Source: Paenibacillus bovis (lineage in GTDB: Bacteria > Bacillota > Bacilli > Paenibacillales > Paenibacillaceae). From it: 64,000 nucleotides of DNA. The stretch covers positions 3,155,501 through 3,219,500 of the forward strand of contig NZ_CP013023.1 in the NCBI RefSeq assembly GCF_001421015.2. The letters are read 5' to 3'. Made by a program: the position numbers and the translations under genes. Positions 47,625 through 57,234 of this stretch are shown here, piece by piece. Every line of letters begins with the position of its first letter. The stretch's first letter is position 1. Below the pieces are notes generated by a model. That model was not told the DNA's origin. It saw only the letters and a program-made list of their open reading frames with translations, and searched no databases.

Positions 47625-48308
47625 ATGATGATGACTATTCCTGCCAATTCACGCGTTCTCGTCGTCCTGCCTCATCCGGATGATGAGTGCTACAGCCTGT
47701 CGGGCACGCTCGCCAAGCATATCGCTGGCGGCGGTCAGGTCACTTATGCCTGCCTGACACTGGGCGAAATGGGACGCAATATGGGGACGCCTCCTTTTAC
47801 CAATCGAGTAGATCTGCCTCGTATTCGTGAAGGCGAACTGAAAAAGTCGGTTGAAGCGATCGGTATTCAGGATCTGCGCATGATGGGCTTCCATGACAAA
47901 ACGATCGAATTTGAAGACAGACAGGTACTGGATGGTACGATCCTTGATCTGCTGACCGAACTTAAGCCTTCTGCAGTATTCACTTTCTATCCGGGTTATA
48001 GCGTCCATCCGGATCATGATGCGACCGGTGCAGCTGTTGTACGGGCGATGGGACGTCTGCCGGAATCGGAACGTCCGCCTCTGTATACTATGGCGTTCTC
48101 CCGCAATTGTACCGATGAGATCGGATTCCCGGATACCGAGAACGATGTAGGCGATTTCCTACAGAACAAGCTGGATTCGATCCATGCTCATCGTTCCCAA
48201 TTCCCTTCACCAGGTGAGCTGGGCAAAAGCAAAAAGATGGATCGTGAACTGCGCGAGCGCTTTAGTCGTGAGCGTTTCTGGACATTCCGCGAGTTCCCGA
48301 ACGCCTGA
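47625..48308 (+). CDS. bshB2: Bacillithiol biosynthesis deacetylase BshB2
   Basis: About 227 residues, LmbE/PIG-L deacetylase fold. The zinc motif is LPHPDDE near the N-terminus and HPDHDATG is the second metal block, both intact. BshB-type enzymes deacetylate GlcNAc-malate to GlcN-malate in bacillithiol synthesis and may act on bacillithiol conjugates. ATG 47625 lies 9 bases after GAGGAG. ATG 47604, overlapping the yojF stop, is in frame and is an alternative that adds seven residues. Co-transcribed with yojF and terminated at 48401-48441. Confidence 0.92.
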   Translation: MMMTIPANSRVLVVLPHPDDECYSLSGTLAKHIAGGGQVTYACLTLGEMGRNMGTPPFTNRVDLPRIREGELKKSVEAIGIQDLRMMGFHDKTIEFEDRQVLDGTILDLLTELKPSAVFTFYPGYSVHPDHDATGAAVVRAMGRLPESERPPLYTMAFSRNCTDEIGFPDTENDVGDFLQNKLDSIHAHRSQFPSPGELGKSKKMDRELRERFSRERFWTFREFPNA

Positions 48309-48400
48309 CAGGTTGAATAGTATAGGTATAACAGTTGGCAGAAGCTGATCGTGTACCTGTCGATATTATTTTATTCTGTATAATTAATACGTACTTTTAT

Positions 48401-48441
48401 AGCCGGATGTTCTCTAATTATAGAGGAGTCCGGCTTTTTGT
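48401..48441 (+). terminator. Terminator after bshB2
   Basis: AGCCGGA pairs with TCCGGCT around an inner CTCT/AGAG helix, followed by TTTTG. Confidence 0.85.
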
Positions 48442-48518
48442 TCGCTGAATTACTTAATTCCTCTTCATATTGGGTAAGAGTAAGGTATGAATGATTATCA
48501 TACGAGGAGGAGATTAAG

Positions 48519-49415
48519 ATGGCAGAGAATCCGATGAAGAATCTAAAAATTCCGATGACAACAGTAGGAAGCGGGGATGAGGTGGAGCTGCGTCCCGATG
48601 TGTATGGTCTGACTCTGCAATTTGTAAATGTAGCGTTTATCGGCATTCCGGGCAGTCTGCGAGAATGGGTACTGGTGGACACAGGCTTGCCACAGTCCGC
48701 AGACAAAATTGTCAAAGTAGCCAATGAGCGATTTGGCACAGGCGCACGGCCAACAGCGATTATTTTGACACATGGTCATTTTGATCATGCAGGTTCGGCT
48801 GTGGAACTGGCTCAGAAGTGGGATGTACCTGTCTATGCCCATCCGATGGAAATGCCTTTCCTGACCGGACAATCCAAGTATCCGAGCTATGATCCGGGTG
48901 TAGAGGGTGGACTTAATTCCCGTTTGTCTGCTGTATTCCCGAATCAACCGATTGATCTGCAGCCGTATATTCATAATCTGCCGGCTGATCACAGTGTACC
49001 CGGTTTGTCCCAGTGGCGCTGGATTCATACGCCCGGCCATGCACCCGGCCATATATCGCTGTTCCGCGAAGAGGATGGAACATTGATCGCAGGAGATGCT
49101 TTTATCACAGTAGATCAGGACAAGCTGTGGGACAGCATGATTCAGAAGCGCGAACTGTGCGGACCGCCGAGATATGCGACCACCGATTGGACAGCAGCAC
49201 GCGAGTCTGTAGAGCGTCTGGCGTCCCTGCGTCCGCAGCATGCGTTGACCGGGCATGGACAGCCGATGATGGGGCCGGATCTAACAGAAGGATTACCGCG
49301 TCTGGCAGCGCATTTTGATGAATGGGCAAAGCCTTCACATGGTAAATACGTGGATCACCCTACCAATGAACCACCTGGACTGGGCGATGATGACCGCGAT
49401 CTGACAGATGTATAA
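48519..49415 (+). CDS. MBL-fold metallohydrolase
   Basis: 298 residues of the metallo-beta-lactamase superfamily. The zinc motif HGHFDH gives His85, His87, Asp89 and His90. Further ligands are the His in TPGHAPGHISLF, Asp in AGDAFI and His in TGHGQPM. The sequence GLTLQFVNVAFIGIPGSLREWVLVDTGLP is typical of the general hydrolase group often found in Paenibacillus and Bacillus; the substrate is unknown. ATG 48519 follows GAGGAGGAGATTAAG. The C-terminus is acidic (GLGDDDRDLTDV). Monocistronic with a terminator at 49534-49562. Confidence 0.92.
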   Translation: MAENPMKNLKIPMTTVGSGDEVELRPDVYGLTLQFVNVAFIGIPGSLREWVLVDTGLPQSADKIVKVANERFGTGARPTAIILTHGHFDHAGSAVELAQKWDVPVYAHPMEMPFLTGQSKYPSYDPGVEGGLNSRLSAVFPNQPIDLQPYIHNLPADHSVPGLSQWRWIHTPGHAPGHISLFREEDGTLIAGDAFITVDQDKLWDSMIQKRELCGPPRYATTDWTAARESVERLASLRPQHALTGHGQPMMGPDLTEGLPRLAAHFDEWAKPSHGKYVDHPTNEPPGLGDDDRDLTDV

Positions 49416-49533
49416 ACGTTCTGCGGTATCATAATAGCATAATAGCAGGAAATAAAATCATGAAAGCATGAAAATACCGGCATAAATGAATACTTTATTA
49501 TGGAATTGTCGTAGAAGTTTAGGATCATTGAAC

Positions 49534-49562
49534 AAGGCTGCCGTCTGGCGGCCTTTTCTTTT
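49534..49562 (+). terminator. Terminator after the MBL hydrolase
   Basis: AAGGCTGCC pairs with GGCGGCCTT across GTCT, followed by TTCTTTTG. Confidence 0.75.
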
Positions 49563-49605
49563 GAAGAAGGATATTGAATGTGAGGCAGGGTTTTGATTTT
49601 ATCGA

Positions 49606-49619
49606 GGATAGCGCTTACA
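49606..49619 (+). promoter_or_regulatory. cre-like site before the rhamnose mutarotase gene
   Basis: GGATAGCGCTTACA keeps the CcpA core (AGCGCTTACA) with two mismatches in the first half. It lies about 90 bases before the start codon. Confidence 0.45.
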
Positions 49620-49707
49620 ATCTAAGCAGGACAGTCGAATCATGTGAGCACTATCTCGATACCGTCTGTCAGCTGTACATAACTCATAATCAGAGGAGCG
49701 TATGATC

Positions 49708-50019
49708 ATGCAAAGAGTATCATTTGTACTGAATATCCGGCCGGAAGACCATACAGAGTATATCCGTCGTCATGAAGCCGTATATCCGGAATTGCTTCAG
49801 GCTTTTGGAGAAGTGGGCATCCGTACATACAGCATTTTCCTTCATGAAGGAACATTATTTGCCTATATGGAAGTCGAGAATTATGAGCAGGCGCAGGCAC
49901 AACTGGCCAGTCATGAAGCCAACCAACGCTGGCAGGCGTATATGTCCGATCTGCTGATTGTAAATGCACAAGGAACTACATCCGCACTCATTCCGGAAGT
50001 ATTCCATTATCATTCGTAA
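49708..50019 (+). CDS. rhaM: L-rhamnose mutarotase
   Basis: 103 residues, nearly the 104 of characterised RhaM enzymes, which interconvert alpha and beta L-rhamnose. Family features are MQRVSFVLNIRPEDHTEYIRRHEAVYPEL (with the conserved His), TYSIFLHEGTLFAYMEVE and WQAYMSDLL, ending EVFHYHS. ATG 49708 is chosen because GAGGAG lies 9 bases upstream; ATG 49702 is in frame but only 3 bases from it. An FAH-family hydrolase gene follows by 90 bases. Rhamnose is released when rhamnogalacturonan is broken down, consistent with the acetylesterase gene 3 kb upstream. Confidence 0.93.
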   Translation: MQRVSFVLNIRPEDHTEYIRRHEAVYPELLQAFGEVGIRTYSIFLHEGTLFAYMEVENYEQAQAQLASHEANQRWQAYMSDLLIVNAQGTTSALIPEVFHYHS

Positions 50020-50109
50020 AATATACACAATATAACACCCTCTTTGCCTTTTATAAAGTTGTATAAGCACCTCTGGCATGTCATCATGAATGTTGGAGGT
50101 GTATTTGTG

Positions 50110-50997
50110 ATGAAATATGTTCATTATCAGGTTGAAGGACAGAACCAGCTCGGGATTCGACTGGAAACGGGTATTCTGCCGCTGCATGTACTGGAAAATG
50201 TTTTGCCGGATGGGATAAGACTTCCTCGCAACGTTATGGAACTGGTAGAAACCAAAATGCTGCATACCAGCATCGAACATCTGCTTCATCATCATGAATC
50301 CGAATATAAGAATCAGCTGCTGGCAGAAGACCAGATTCAATGGCTTCCCTGCATACCGCATCCGGGCAAAATTATCTGCATCGGTCTGAACTATCGCAAG
50401 CACGCGGCCGAGACAAATATGCCCGAACCGGAGACGCCGGTAGTATTCAGCAAGTTCTCGGATTCAGTTACTGCGCATCTGGCAGATATTCGTATTCCCG
50501 AGACTGCAGAACAGCTGGATTATGAAGCAGAGCTGTGCATCGTGATTGGACAGACTGCCGAGAATGTGAGCAGGGAGCATGCACTGGATTATGTATTTGG
50601 TTACTGCGCAGCGAATGATCTGTCTGCTCGTGATCTGCAGATGCGAACGAGTCAATGGCTGCTTGGCAAGACAGGTGCAGGCTTTGCTCCAATAGGACCT
50701 TATCTAGTAACAACTGACGAGGTAGGCGATCCGAATCAGCTGGGCATCCGCGCTTATGTGAACGACAGACAGGTTCAGAACTCGAATACCTCGGATATGA
50801 TTTTCCATTGTGACGAGCTGATTCATTACTTATCCCGGCATATGACACTTCGACCGGGAGATATAATTCTGACCGGTACACCGGAAGGCGTGATTATGGG
50901 ATTGCCCGAGACAGAGCGCCAATGGCTCGCTGCAGGTGACCGGGTGACGATCGAGATCGACCGGCTGGGACGTCTCACCAATACATTTATTCGTTAA
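50110..50997 (+). CDS. Fumarylacetoacetate hydrolase family protein
   Basis: 295 residues. The C-terminal FAH domain has the metal site E-x-E in LDYEAELCIVIG, NDLSARDLQM, GFAPIGPYLVT and the terminal GDIILTGTPEGV, so it should be active on a C-C bond of a diketo or keto acid. Several non-phosphorylating L-rhamnose and L-fucose pathways end with an FAH-family 2,4-diketo-3-deoxy-rhamnonate hydrolase. Its place behind the rhamnose mutarotase makes such a role possible, but this is inference. ATG 50110 follows GGAGGTG with 8 bases; GTG 50107 is an alternative. Confidence 0.88.
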   Translation: MKYVHYQVEGQNQLGIRLETGILPLHVLENVLPDGIRLPRNVMELVETKMLHTSIEHLLHHHESEYKNQLLAEDQIQWLPCIPHPGKIICIGLNYRKHAAETNMPEPETPVVFSKFSDSVTAHLADIRIPETAEQLDYEAELCIVIGQTAENVSREHALDYVFGYCAANDLSARDLQMRTSQWLLGKTGAGFAPIGPYLVTTDEVGDPNQLGIRAYVNDRQVQNSNTSDMIFHCDELIHYLSRHMTLRPGDIILTGTPEGVIMGLPETERQWLAAGDRVTIEIDRLGRLTNTFIR

Positions 50998-51142
50998 ATA
51001 AAGTGAAAATATAGGCTAACATGCCATTTCCATTTCTGCTGGATCGCTATAATTAACAGTGCTTTTACATGCGCGCGGTGACACCGAAGCCCAAACACGT
51101 TATTATGGAAGGAGTGGACATAAATAGAGATGAGGTCTGTGG

Positions 51143-52210
51143 ATGAAGGTAAGAGAGTGGCTTAACCATGAGGGGATCAGACGAATTATAGTGTTATTGA
51201 TCCTTGTGCTGATCATTTATTCAATGGCCAGCATGATGAATATTATTCTGATGACTCTGCTGCTAACTATATTGATTGGCAGCCTGTATAACGGTGTGAT
51301 GAAGCTGTTCCGCCGGGTCATTCCCAATGTATCGCCGTTTTTCGTACTGCCGCTTGTCTATATTGTACTGATCGGTGTGATTGGCTGGGGGGTCTATCGC
51401 ATGGTACCGACGGTCAGTACACAGGTGGTGCAGGTATATGGAATGATACAGGATGTATATATGCATCCGCAGGAGAGCAAGTGGAATCACTATATTGTAG
51501 AATTTCTGCGCACACTGAATATTGAGCAGGTATTAGAAAATGTAGGACATTTTATTGGTCCTGGATTTACGGTGCTGCTCAAGATTAGCCAAATTGGTTC
51601 GCAGTTATTTATTGCGATGCTGTTGAGCTTGTTCTTTTTACTGGATCGTTCGCATATTGCCCGATTTACCGCTTCCTTTCAGGATAGTAAACTGAGCTGG
51701 TTTTTCAAGGAAGTAGGATATTTTGGCAAAATGTTTTTGAACACATTTGGCAAAGTTATTGAAGCACAGCTGCTAATATCGTTTATCAATACGGTCTTGA
51801 CGATTGCAGCGCTATGGGTGATGGGATTCCCTAATCTAATCGGGCTGGCAGTTATTGTATTCGTACTGGGGCTGGTACCAGTAGCAGGCGTATTTATTTC
51901 TCTTATACCGCTTAGCCTTACAGCGCTGAGCGTAGGTGGAATCAAGTATGTGCTGTATCTGGTAATCCTGATCCTGATTATTCATGCGATCGAAGCGTAT
52001 CTGCTGAATCCCAAGCTGATGTCCAGTAAAACGAATCTGCCCGTATTTTATACCTTTGTTATTCTGATCTTCTCCGAGCACTTTATCGGGCCGTGGGGAT
52101 TGATTATCGGTATACCTTTATTTGTCTTCTTCCTGGATCTGATCGGTGTGAATCGTGGCAAAGCAGGTCCGCCGAAAGAAGAGAAATCGGTCACCCGTCT
52201 GCCGGAGTAA
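51143..52210 (+). CDS. AI-2E family transporter
   Basis: 355-residue polytopic protein of the AI-2 exporter/TqsA family. About eight helices: two near the N-terminus (IIVLLILVLIIYSMASMMNIILMTLLLTILIG), a second pair, a long cytoplasmic stretch and a C-terminal cluster with the conserved GLVPVAGVFISLIPL and NPKLMSSKTNLPVFYTFVIL regions. Members include transporters of autoinducer-2 and sodium/proton antiporters; the cargo here is unknown. ATG 51143 follows TGAGG. The C-terminus is basic (PPKEEKSVTRLPE). Terminated at 52279-52325. Confidence 0.9.
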   Translation: MKVREWLNHEGIRRIIVLLILVLIIYSMASMMNIILMTLLLTILIGSLYNGVMKLFRRVIPNVSPFFVLPLVYIVLIGVIGWGVYRMVPTVSTQVVQVYGMIQDVYMHPQESKWNHYIVEFLRTLNIEQVLENVGHFIGPGFTVLLKISQIGSQLFIAMLLSLFFLLDRSHIARFTASFQDSKLSWFFKEVGYFGKMFLNTFGKVIEAQLLISFINTVLTIAALWVMGFPNLIGLAVIVFVLGLVPVAGVFISLIPLSLTALSVGGIKYVLYLVILILIIHAIEAYLLNPKLMSSKTNLPVFYTFVILIFSEHFIGPWGLIIGIPLFVFFLDLIGVNRGKAGPPKEEKSVTRLPE

Positions 52211-52278
52211 ATAGCCTGGCTCCATTGATTGTTACTTTCGACAAGACGAAAGCTGTCCATCAGGTTATTCATACACAC

Positions 52279-52325
52279 TATAAAGAAGCTTACCCGTAAT
52301 AATTCGGGAAAGCTTCTTTATTTAT
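52279..52325 (+). terminator. Terminator after the AI-2E family gene
   Basis: ATAAAGAAGCTTACCCG pairs with CGGGAAAGCTTCTTTAT (one 2-base bulge), followed by TTAT. Confidence 0.88.
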
Positions 52326-52476
52326 ATGGATTTTATATGGAAAATGCACAATAAAAATAGGAATAATTTGGTATATAAATAAATAAGTTTTTATTTTACA
52401 AAATTCATGACTTTTGCATATATTTCCATGGTAAGATATTGCCGTTACATATTATTTTGGATACAGGGGGCAACTT

Positions 52477-55293
52477 ATGGTTACATGGAACGGACTAAGG
52501 TCCAAAGGATTGAAAACACTGCTGGCAGTATCGCTGGCGTGGCCGCTGCAGATGGCGTTTGGCGGAGAAGAGATGACGGTTCACGCAGAAACTGCCAGTG
52601 ATCCGGCACCATTTATCGCTGCCAAGGTCGTTAATGCCAATGCAGGCAAAAAAGTACTTTTTGACAATACACATGGTCAGACATCCGGCGCAGCGGATTG
52701 GGTAATTGACGGCGGATTCTCGGATTTTGCCAACGGACTGGCAAATGACGGGTATGATGTCAAAGAGCTGCGCAAGACCGTGTCATTTACATACAGCGAT
52801 TTGAGTCCGTACGATGTATTTGTTATCGCTGAGCCGAATATTCCTTTTAAAACAAGTGAACAGGCTGCCATGGAGCAGTATGTGGAGAGCGGCGGCAGTA
52901 TTTTCTTTATCGGCGATCATTATAATGCCGACCGTAACAAAAACCGCTGGGATGGCTCCGAATCGATCAATGGTTACCGCCGCGGAGCATGGGAAGATCC
53001 TGCCAAAGGCATGTCCGAAGCAGAACGCAATTCGGCAGCCATGAAGGATGTCGTCAGCTCGGATTGGCTGTCCGACAACTTTGGTATTCGTTTCCGCTAT
53101 AATGCACTCGGTGATATCAATGCGACTAATGTAGTCGCTCCCGATCAGGCATTTGGTATTACAAAAGGGGTTAGCAGTGTAGCGATGCATGCAGGCTCCA
53201 CGCTGGCGATTACCGATCCTGCCAAAGCCAAAGGGATTGTCTATCTGCCGGAAACCAAAGAAGCCTGGGGCAACGCAGTAGACCAGGGCGTCTACAATGG
53301 GGGTGGAGTAGCAGAAGGACCATATGTAGCTGTCTCCAAACTGGGACAGGGCAAAGCGGCATTTATCGGGGATTCTTCTCCGGTAGAAGATGCGACGCCG
53401 AAATATCTGCGTGAAGAGACAGGCACCAAGAAAACGACCTATGATGGCTTCAAGGAAGTAGATGATGCCAAGCTGCTGGTTAACACTGTAAACTGGCTGT
53501 CCACAGATGAGAATTATACCCGTCTGGATCAGGTGGAAGGTCTGGTACTGGATCAGCCAACACCACTGCTGGCCATCGAGACGCCGCAGACATCGACAGA
53601 GCCGCAGGCAGAACCATGGTCCGCACCGGCAGCCGGATATAACTGGTGGGATGCTTCGACTTTTAAACCAGGCTCCTATGGCAGTACGGTAAGCGTATCC
53701 AATCCGACTTACAGCTTTGTGCATCAGGCTCAGCTCCCTAACGCAGAAGAGTTCCAGCTGCGCATCGTAGCGGATGACCTGACGCCGAATAGTACCGTGA
53801 CAGGCTTCAGTACCGGTATTTTTGTGACAGGTGGCAGCCAGGTTGCCCAGATCCAGAATGCAGATGGTACATGGCCTGCATCTTATGGATACAGCTCCAC
53901 ATACAGCCTGACTGCAGACAGCAAAGGCCATGCGATCAAAGACCTGACGATCCGCATCAAGCCGGGTACGACAGGTACAGCAAGCCTGCGTCTGCGTCAA
54001 AATGGCAGCAACCTGCTGACTACGCCGGTGAATATTGCCAATGTACCGGCGGAGCCGCTACCGGCAGATAATGGCGGAGTTCAGATTCCTACACTAACCG
54101 ATATCAAGAATGCCCGTACTCAAGCGCCGGGAACCGTCGTAACGATAAAAGGTGTCGTAACGTCGACACCGGGATCATTTGGCGGACAGGCGTTCTATAT
54201 GCAGGATGAGACAGGCGGAATCTATGTCTATCAGAATCAGAGCGGCTTCGCACCAGGGGACGTTGTTCAGATTACAGCTCCGACAACTGTCTATAATTCC
54301 GAGCTGGAACTGACCGATCTGATTGCGATCGAGAAAACAGGCACGACCTCGCTGCCTCAGCCTGCTGCTGCCGTGACTGTAGATGCCTACAATCAGGGAC
54401 AGCTGGTTCAGCTGAAAAATGTAACGGTCAGCAATATTGTCAGTGCAACACCAGCTGGATCATTTGAATTTGATGTAACCAGTGACGTTTATACATCCAA
54501 TGCAGTAAAAACACATGTACGTGTGGATGGACGTACCGGATTGACACAGGCGGATTTTCCTTATCAGACTGGCGATAAGGTGGATATCAGCGGTATCGCT
54601 GCTATTTTCAAAGATAGCTTCCAGTTGAAGCCAAGAAGTAGCGCAGACATTACGGCTGCTCAACCGACAGAGCCAACCGAACCGACTCCACCAGTCAAAG
54701 ATCCACTGGCTACAGGCGTTCCGGGTACACCGGTATTGTCCGATAATAACGGCCAGGATACAGGGCTGCGTGACGGCGATTACCGTATTACCATGAATAT
54801 GTGGTGGGGCAATAACGGATCGTCCTACAAGTTGTATGAAAATGACCAACTGATCGGTGAAGGCAAGCTGACTGATCAATCTCCGACTGCCCAGGTACTG
54901 ACACAGGATATCCAGGGCAAAACAAACGGAACCTACACTTATGTACTTGAATTGACCAATAGCTACGGCACGACCAAGAGCCAGCCGCTAAAAGTCGAGG
55001 TCAAAGACGCCGCACCGGGCAAGCCGGTACTGTCGAACGATAATTGGGACGGTGACGGCAGCTACTCCATTACCATGAATATGTGGTGGGGAACCAACGC
55101 TTCCGAATATCGTCTGTATGAAAACGGTAAATTGATTGATACCCAATCACTGAAAGCAGCGACTCCACAGGCGCAAAATGCGATCAGTGCATTAACCAAT
55201 CGTGCACCGGGAGAGTATGTATATACAGCCGAACTGGTGAATGCTGCCGGGGTTACCCGCAGCGAAGAAATGACAGTTCGCGTTATTCGTTAA
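52477..55293 (+). CDS. Large secreted modular protein: GATase-like domain, OB-fold and tandem Fn3-like repeats
   Basis: 938 residues. A signal segment ([15 protein letters not shown]) precedes a glutamine-amidotransferase-like (DUF4350-type) domain (about 55-350, [66 protein letters not shown]). A jelly-roll-like region (380-530, [29 protein letters not shown]) follows. An OB-fold domain of the YhcR type (545-725, [34 protein letters not shown]) comes next, and two repeats end the protein (about 745-850 and 853-938) that share ITMNMWWG and LYENGKLI. These repeats occur on chitinases and other secreted hydrolases. A Pro/Thr linker sits at 725-740. It probably acts on the cell surface; no activity can be assigned. 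Confidence 0.75.
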   Translation: MVTWNGLRSKGLKTLLAVSLAWPLQMAFGGEEMTVHAETASDPAPFIAAKVVNANAGKKVLFDNTHGQTSGAADWVIDGGFSDFANGLANDGYDVKELRKTVSFTYSDLSPYDVFVIAEPNIPFKTSEQAAMEQYVESGGSIFFIGDHYNADRNKNRWDGSESINGYRRGAWEDPAKGMSEAERNSAAMKDVVSSDWLSDNFGIRFRYNALGDINATNVVAPDQAFGITKGVSSVAMHAGSTLAITDPAKAKGIVYLPETKEAWGNAVDQGVYNGGGVAEGPYVAVSKLGQGKAAFIGDSSPVEDATPKYLREETGTKKTTYDGFKEVDDAKLLVNTVNWLSTDENYTRLDQVEGLVLDQPTPLLAIETPQTSTEPQAEPWSAPAAGYNWWDASTFKPGSYGSTVSVSNPTYSFVHQAQLPNAEEFQLRIVADDLTPNSTVTGFSTGIFVTGGSQVAQIQNADGTWPASYGYSSTYSLTADSKGHAIKDLTIRIKPGTTGTASLRLRQNGSNLLTTPVNIANVPAEPLPADNGGVQIPTLTDIKNARTQAPGTVVTIKGVVTSTPGSFGGQAFYMQDETGGIYVYQNQSGFAPGDVVQITAPTTVYNSELELTDLIAIEKTGTTSLPQPAAAVTVDAYNQGQLVQLKNVTVSNIVSATPAGSFEFDVTSDVYTSNAVKTHVRVDGRTGLTQADFPYQTGDKVDISGIAAIFKDSFQLKPRSSADITAAQPTEPTEPTPPVKDPLATGVPGTPVLSDNNGQDTGLRDGDYRITMNMWWGNNGSSYKLYENDQLIGEGKLTDQSPTAQVLTQDIQGKTNGTYTYVLELTNSYGTTKSQPLKVEVKDAAPGKPVLSNDNWDGDGSYSITMNMWWGTNASEYRLYENGKLIDTQSLKAATPQAQNAISALTNRAPGEYVYTAELVNAAGVTRSEEMTVRVIR

Positions 55294-55335
55294 ATAAAGT
55301 AAAGACAACGAAAAGATAAAAACGTGATCCAACAC

Positions 55336-55393
55336 AAAAAGCCCCGAATCCTATTGCCGCAGCTAGCTGCAGCAGGAGATTCGGGGGTTTTTT
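55336..55393 (+). terminator. Terminator after the modular secreted protein
   Basis: AAAAGCCCCGAATCCT pairs with AGGAGATTCGGGG, enclosing a GCAGCTAGCTGC palindrome, followed by six T. Confidence 0.85.
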
Positions 55394-55491
55394 ATAGATC
55401 ACATATGAATAATCTTAATAGTATCGTATAGATGTGCAGAAATACATAATATCCGGGTAGATCCCAATATCAACAATAATCAATCTGTCGG

Positions 55492-55860
55492 TCAGGATAG
55501 TATAGATACCAGCAGCAGTACCCAGCCGGCCAGGAACAGCAGCCCGCCAAGCGGAGTAATCGCTCCGAGCTTGCGTATACCGCTCAGGCTGAGTGCGTAC
55601 AAACTGCCGGAGAACAGAATGATACCGGCGAACAGACACCAGCCAGCAGCAACTGCAAGACTTTGTCCGTGCAGGAAATTCTGTGCCAGCGATCCAATAA
55701 TCAGCATACCCAGACTATGGGCAATATGATATTGAATACCGGTTTCGTATATTTTCATCATATCCGGCGAGAGCTTGGCTTTGAGTGCGTGAGCGCCGAA
55801 TGCTCCCAGCGCTACCGCAAGAAACATCATGATACTTCCGATTACAAGAATGGATTGCAA
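55492..55860 (-). CDS. DUF423 family membrane protein (YwdK type)
   Basis: 122 residues with four predicted membrane helices. The family motif ALGAFGAHALKAKLSPDMMKIYETGIQYHIAHSLGMLIIG is complete. TTG 55860 is chosen because GGAGG lies 8 bases upstream; an in-frame TTG at 55878 overlaps that site. An in-frame TAA upstream prevents any fusion with the gene before it. It follows coaA on the same strand across a 116-base heptanucleotide repeat. Function unknown. Confidence 0.88.
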   Translation of the reverse strand: MQSILVIGSIMMFLAVALGAFGAHALKAKLSPDMMKIYETGIQYHIAHSLGMLIIGSLAQNFLHGQSLAVAAGWCLFAGIILFSGSLYALSLSGIRKLGAITPLGGLLFLAGWVLLLVSILS

Positions 55861-55889
55861 GATACGTTCCTCCGTCAATAAAATTTAAA

Positions 55890-56005
55890 AGATAGCAGAT
55901 AGCAGATAGCAGATAGCAGATAGCAGATAGCAGATAGCAGATAGCAGATAGCAGATAGCAGATAGCAGATAGCAGATAGCAGATAGCAGATAGCAGATAG
56001 CAGAT
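55890..56005. repeat. Heptanucleotide tandem repeat, AGATAGC x 16.6
   Basis: Sixteen full copies and a partial copy of AGATAGC with no mismatch seen. It lies between the coaA stop (56021) and the DUF423 ribosome binding site. On the coding (reverse) strand it reads GCTATCT repeats, which contain no stop in any frame. The purity suggests recent slippage, so copy number likely varies between strains. Confidence 0.95.
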
Positions 56006-56020
56006 CCTATCCGAATATGG

Positions 56021-56950
56021 TTAAAGTTTGCGCAGGAAAATATTCTGGATGCTGTGATCCGCTTCTTTGCGCAGGATCAGCTGAGCCCGGCCTTTGGTCG
56101 GCAGGATATTTTCATGCAGATTTTTGGCATTAATAGTCTTCCAGGTATGCTGGGCGGCTTCTTCGGCTTCGTTTGCCGTCAGGTGGCCAAATCGATTATG
56201 GAAATAGGAATCTGGGTTCTGGAATACCGTCTGGCGCAGTAATTGAAAGCGCTCTACATACCAGCGGGCAATATTCGATTCATCTGCATCGATAAAGATG
56301 GAAAAGTCGAAAAAGTCGCTGACAAAGAGAGGCGACTGCTTTTTCACCTGCAGCACATTGATACCCTCGACAATCAGAATATCGGGGTTATTGATAATAC
56401 TCTCTTCATCGGGAATTCTATCATAGGTCAAATGCGAGTATTTGGGTGCTCTCACATCAGGCTTGCCCGATTTGATATCTCCCATAAACTCCATCAGCCG
56501 CTTAATATCATAACTTTCCGGGAAACCTTTTCGGTTCATAATTCCTTTTTCTTCTAGATCTGCTTTGGGATACAGGAATCCATCGGTCGTTACCAGATCG
56601 ACTCTGCGGTGAGTGTCCCAGCGGGACAGCAGGGTCTGCAGCAGGCGGGCTGTAGTACTTTTGCCAACGGCCACGCTGCCGGCGATCCCGATAATAAACG
56701 GGGTTTTGCGGGCTTTTTTCTTGAGAAAAGTAGTCGTGAGCTGGTGAAGCTGCTGAGAAGCGCCCACATACAAGTGGATAAGGTGGGTTAACGGTAAATA
56801 GACCTCTTCCACTTCCTGCAGAGAAACATGCTCATTCAATCCTCTCAGCTGTTCAAGTTCTCGTTCGGTTAATGGTAGTGGGGTATGATGATCTCTCAAG
56901 GAAGCCCATTCCTTGCGATCGAACTCGATGTATGGCGAATAACGTTTCAT
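56021..56950 (-). CDS. coaA: Type I pantothenate kinase
   Basis: 309 residues, the normal length, catalysing ATP-dependent phosphorylation of pantothenate, the first step of coenzyme A synthesis. Features are the P-loop GSVAVGKS at 91-98 and [45 protein letters not shown] and [14 protein letters not shown] follow, with the C-terminal [17 protein letters not shown]. The ATG at 56950 follows GTGAGAG. It is transcribed toward DUF423, probably as an operon through the heptanucleotide repeat. Confidence 0.96.
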   Translation of the reverse strand: MKRYSPYIEFDRKEWASLRDHHTPLPLTERELEQLRGLNEHVSLQEVEEVYLPLTHLIHLYVGASQQLHQLTTTFLKKKARKTPFIIGIAGSVAVGKSTTARLLQTLLSRWDTHRRVDLVTTDGFLYPKADLEEKGIMNRKGFPESYDIKRLMEFMGDIKSGKPDVRAPKYSHLTYDRIPDEESIINNPDILIVEGINVLQVKKQSPLFVSDFFDFSIFIDADESNIARWYVERFQLLRQTVFQNPDSYFHNRFGHLTANEAEEAAQHTWKTINAKNLHENILPTKGRAQLILRKEADHSIQNIFLRKL

Positions 56951-57234
56951 GTGCTCTCACTTTCTGACTTTTTTATTTCTAGTGTAACAAATTTGGCGCA
57001 TAAAAACCTCATTTCTTCGTATAATGAGGTAAGCTCCTACAATTTGGGTAAAGAGTATTAGAAATTTCTCGCTAAATTATTTATGGTTAGTTACAAGTTT
57101 GCTAAAGATTTTAGGTATAAGCAGTGTTAATATAGATTACATACAAATTAGGACTATAGACTATATAACCAGATATAGAAAAGACAGATACATAACAGGC
57201 TGGTGTCTTTGCTTGTGATAGGGGAGGGATTATC

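Noticed and set aside
52233..52245. Additional Spo0A-box-like match (TTGTCGAAA on the reverse strand) after the AI-2E family gene
   Set aside because: A single site near a gene end with no promoter beside it; likely chance.
55890..56005. CRISPR array
   Set aside because: The repeat unit is only 7 bases with no spacers, so it is a simple tandem repeat.
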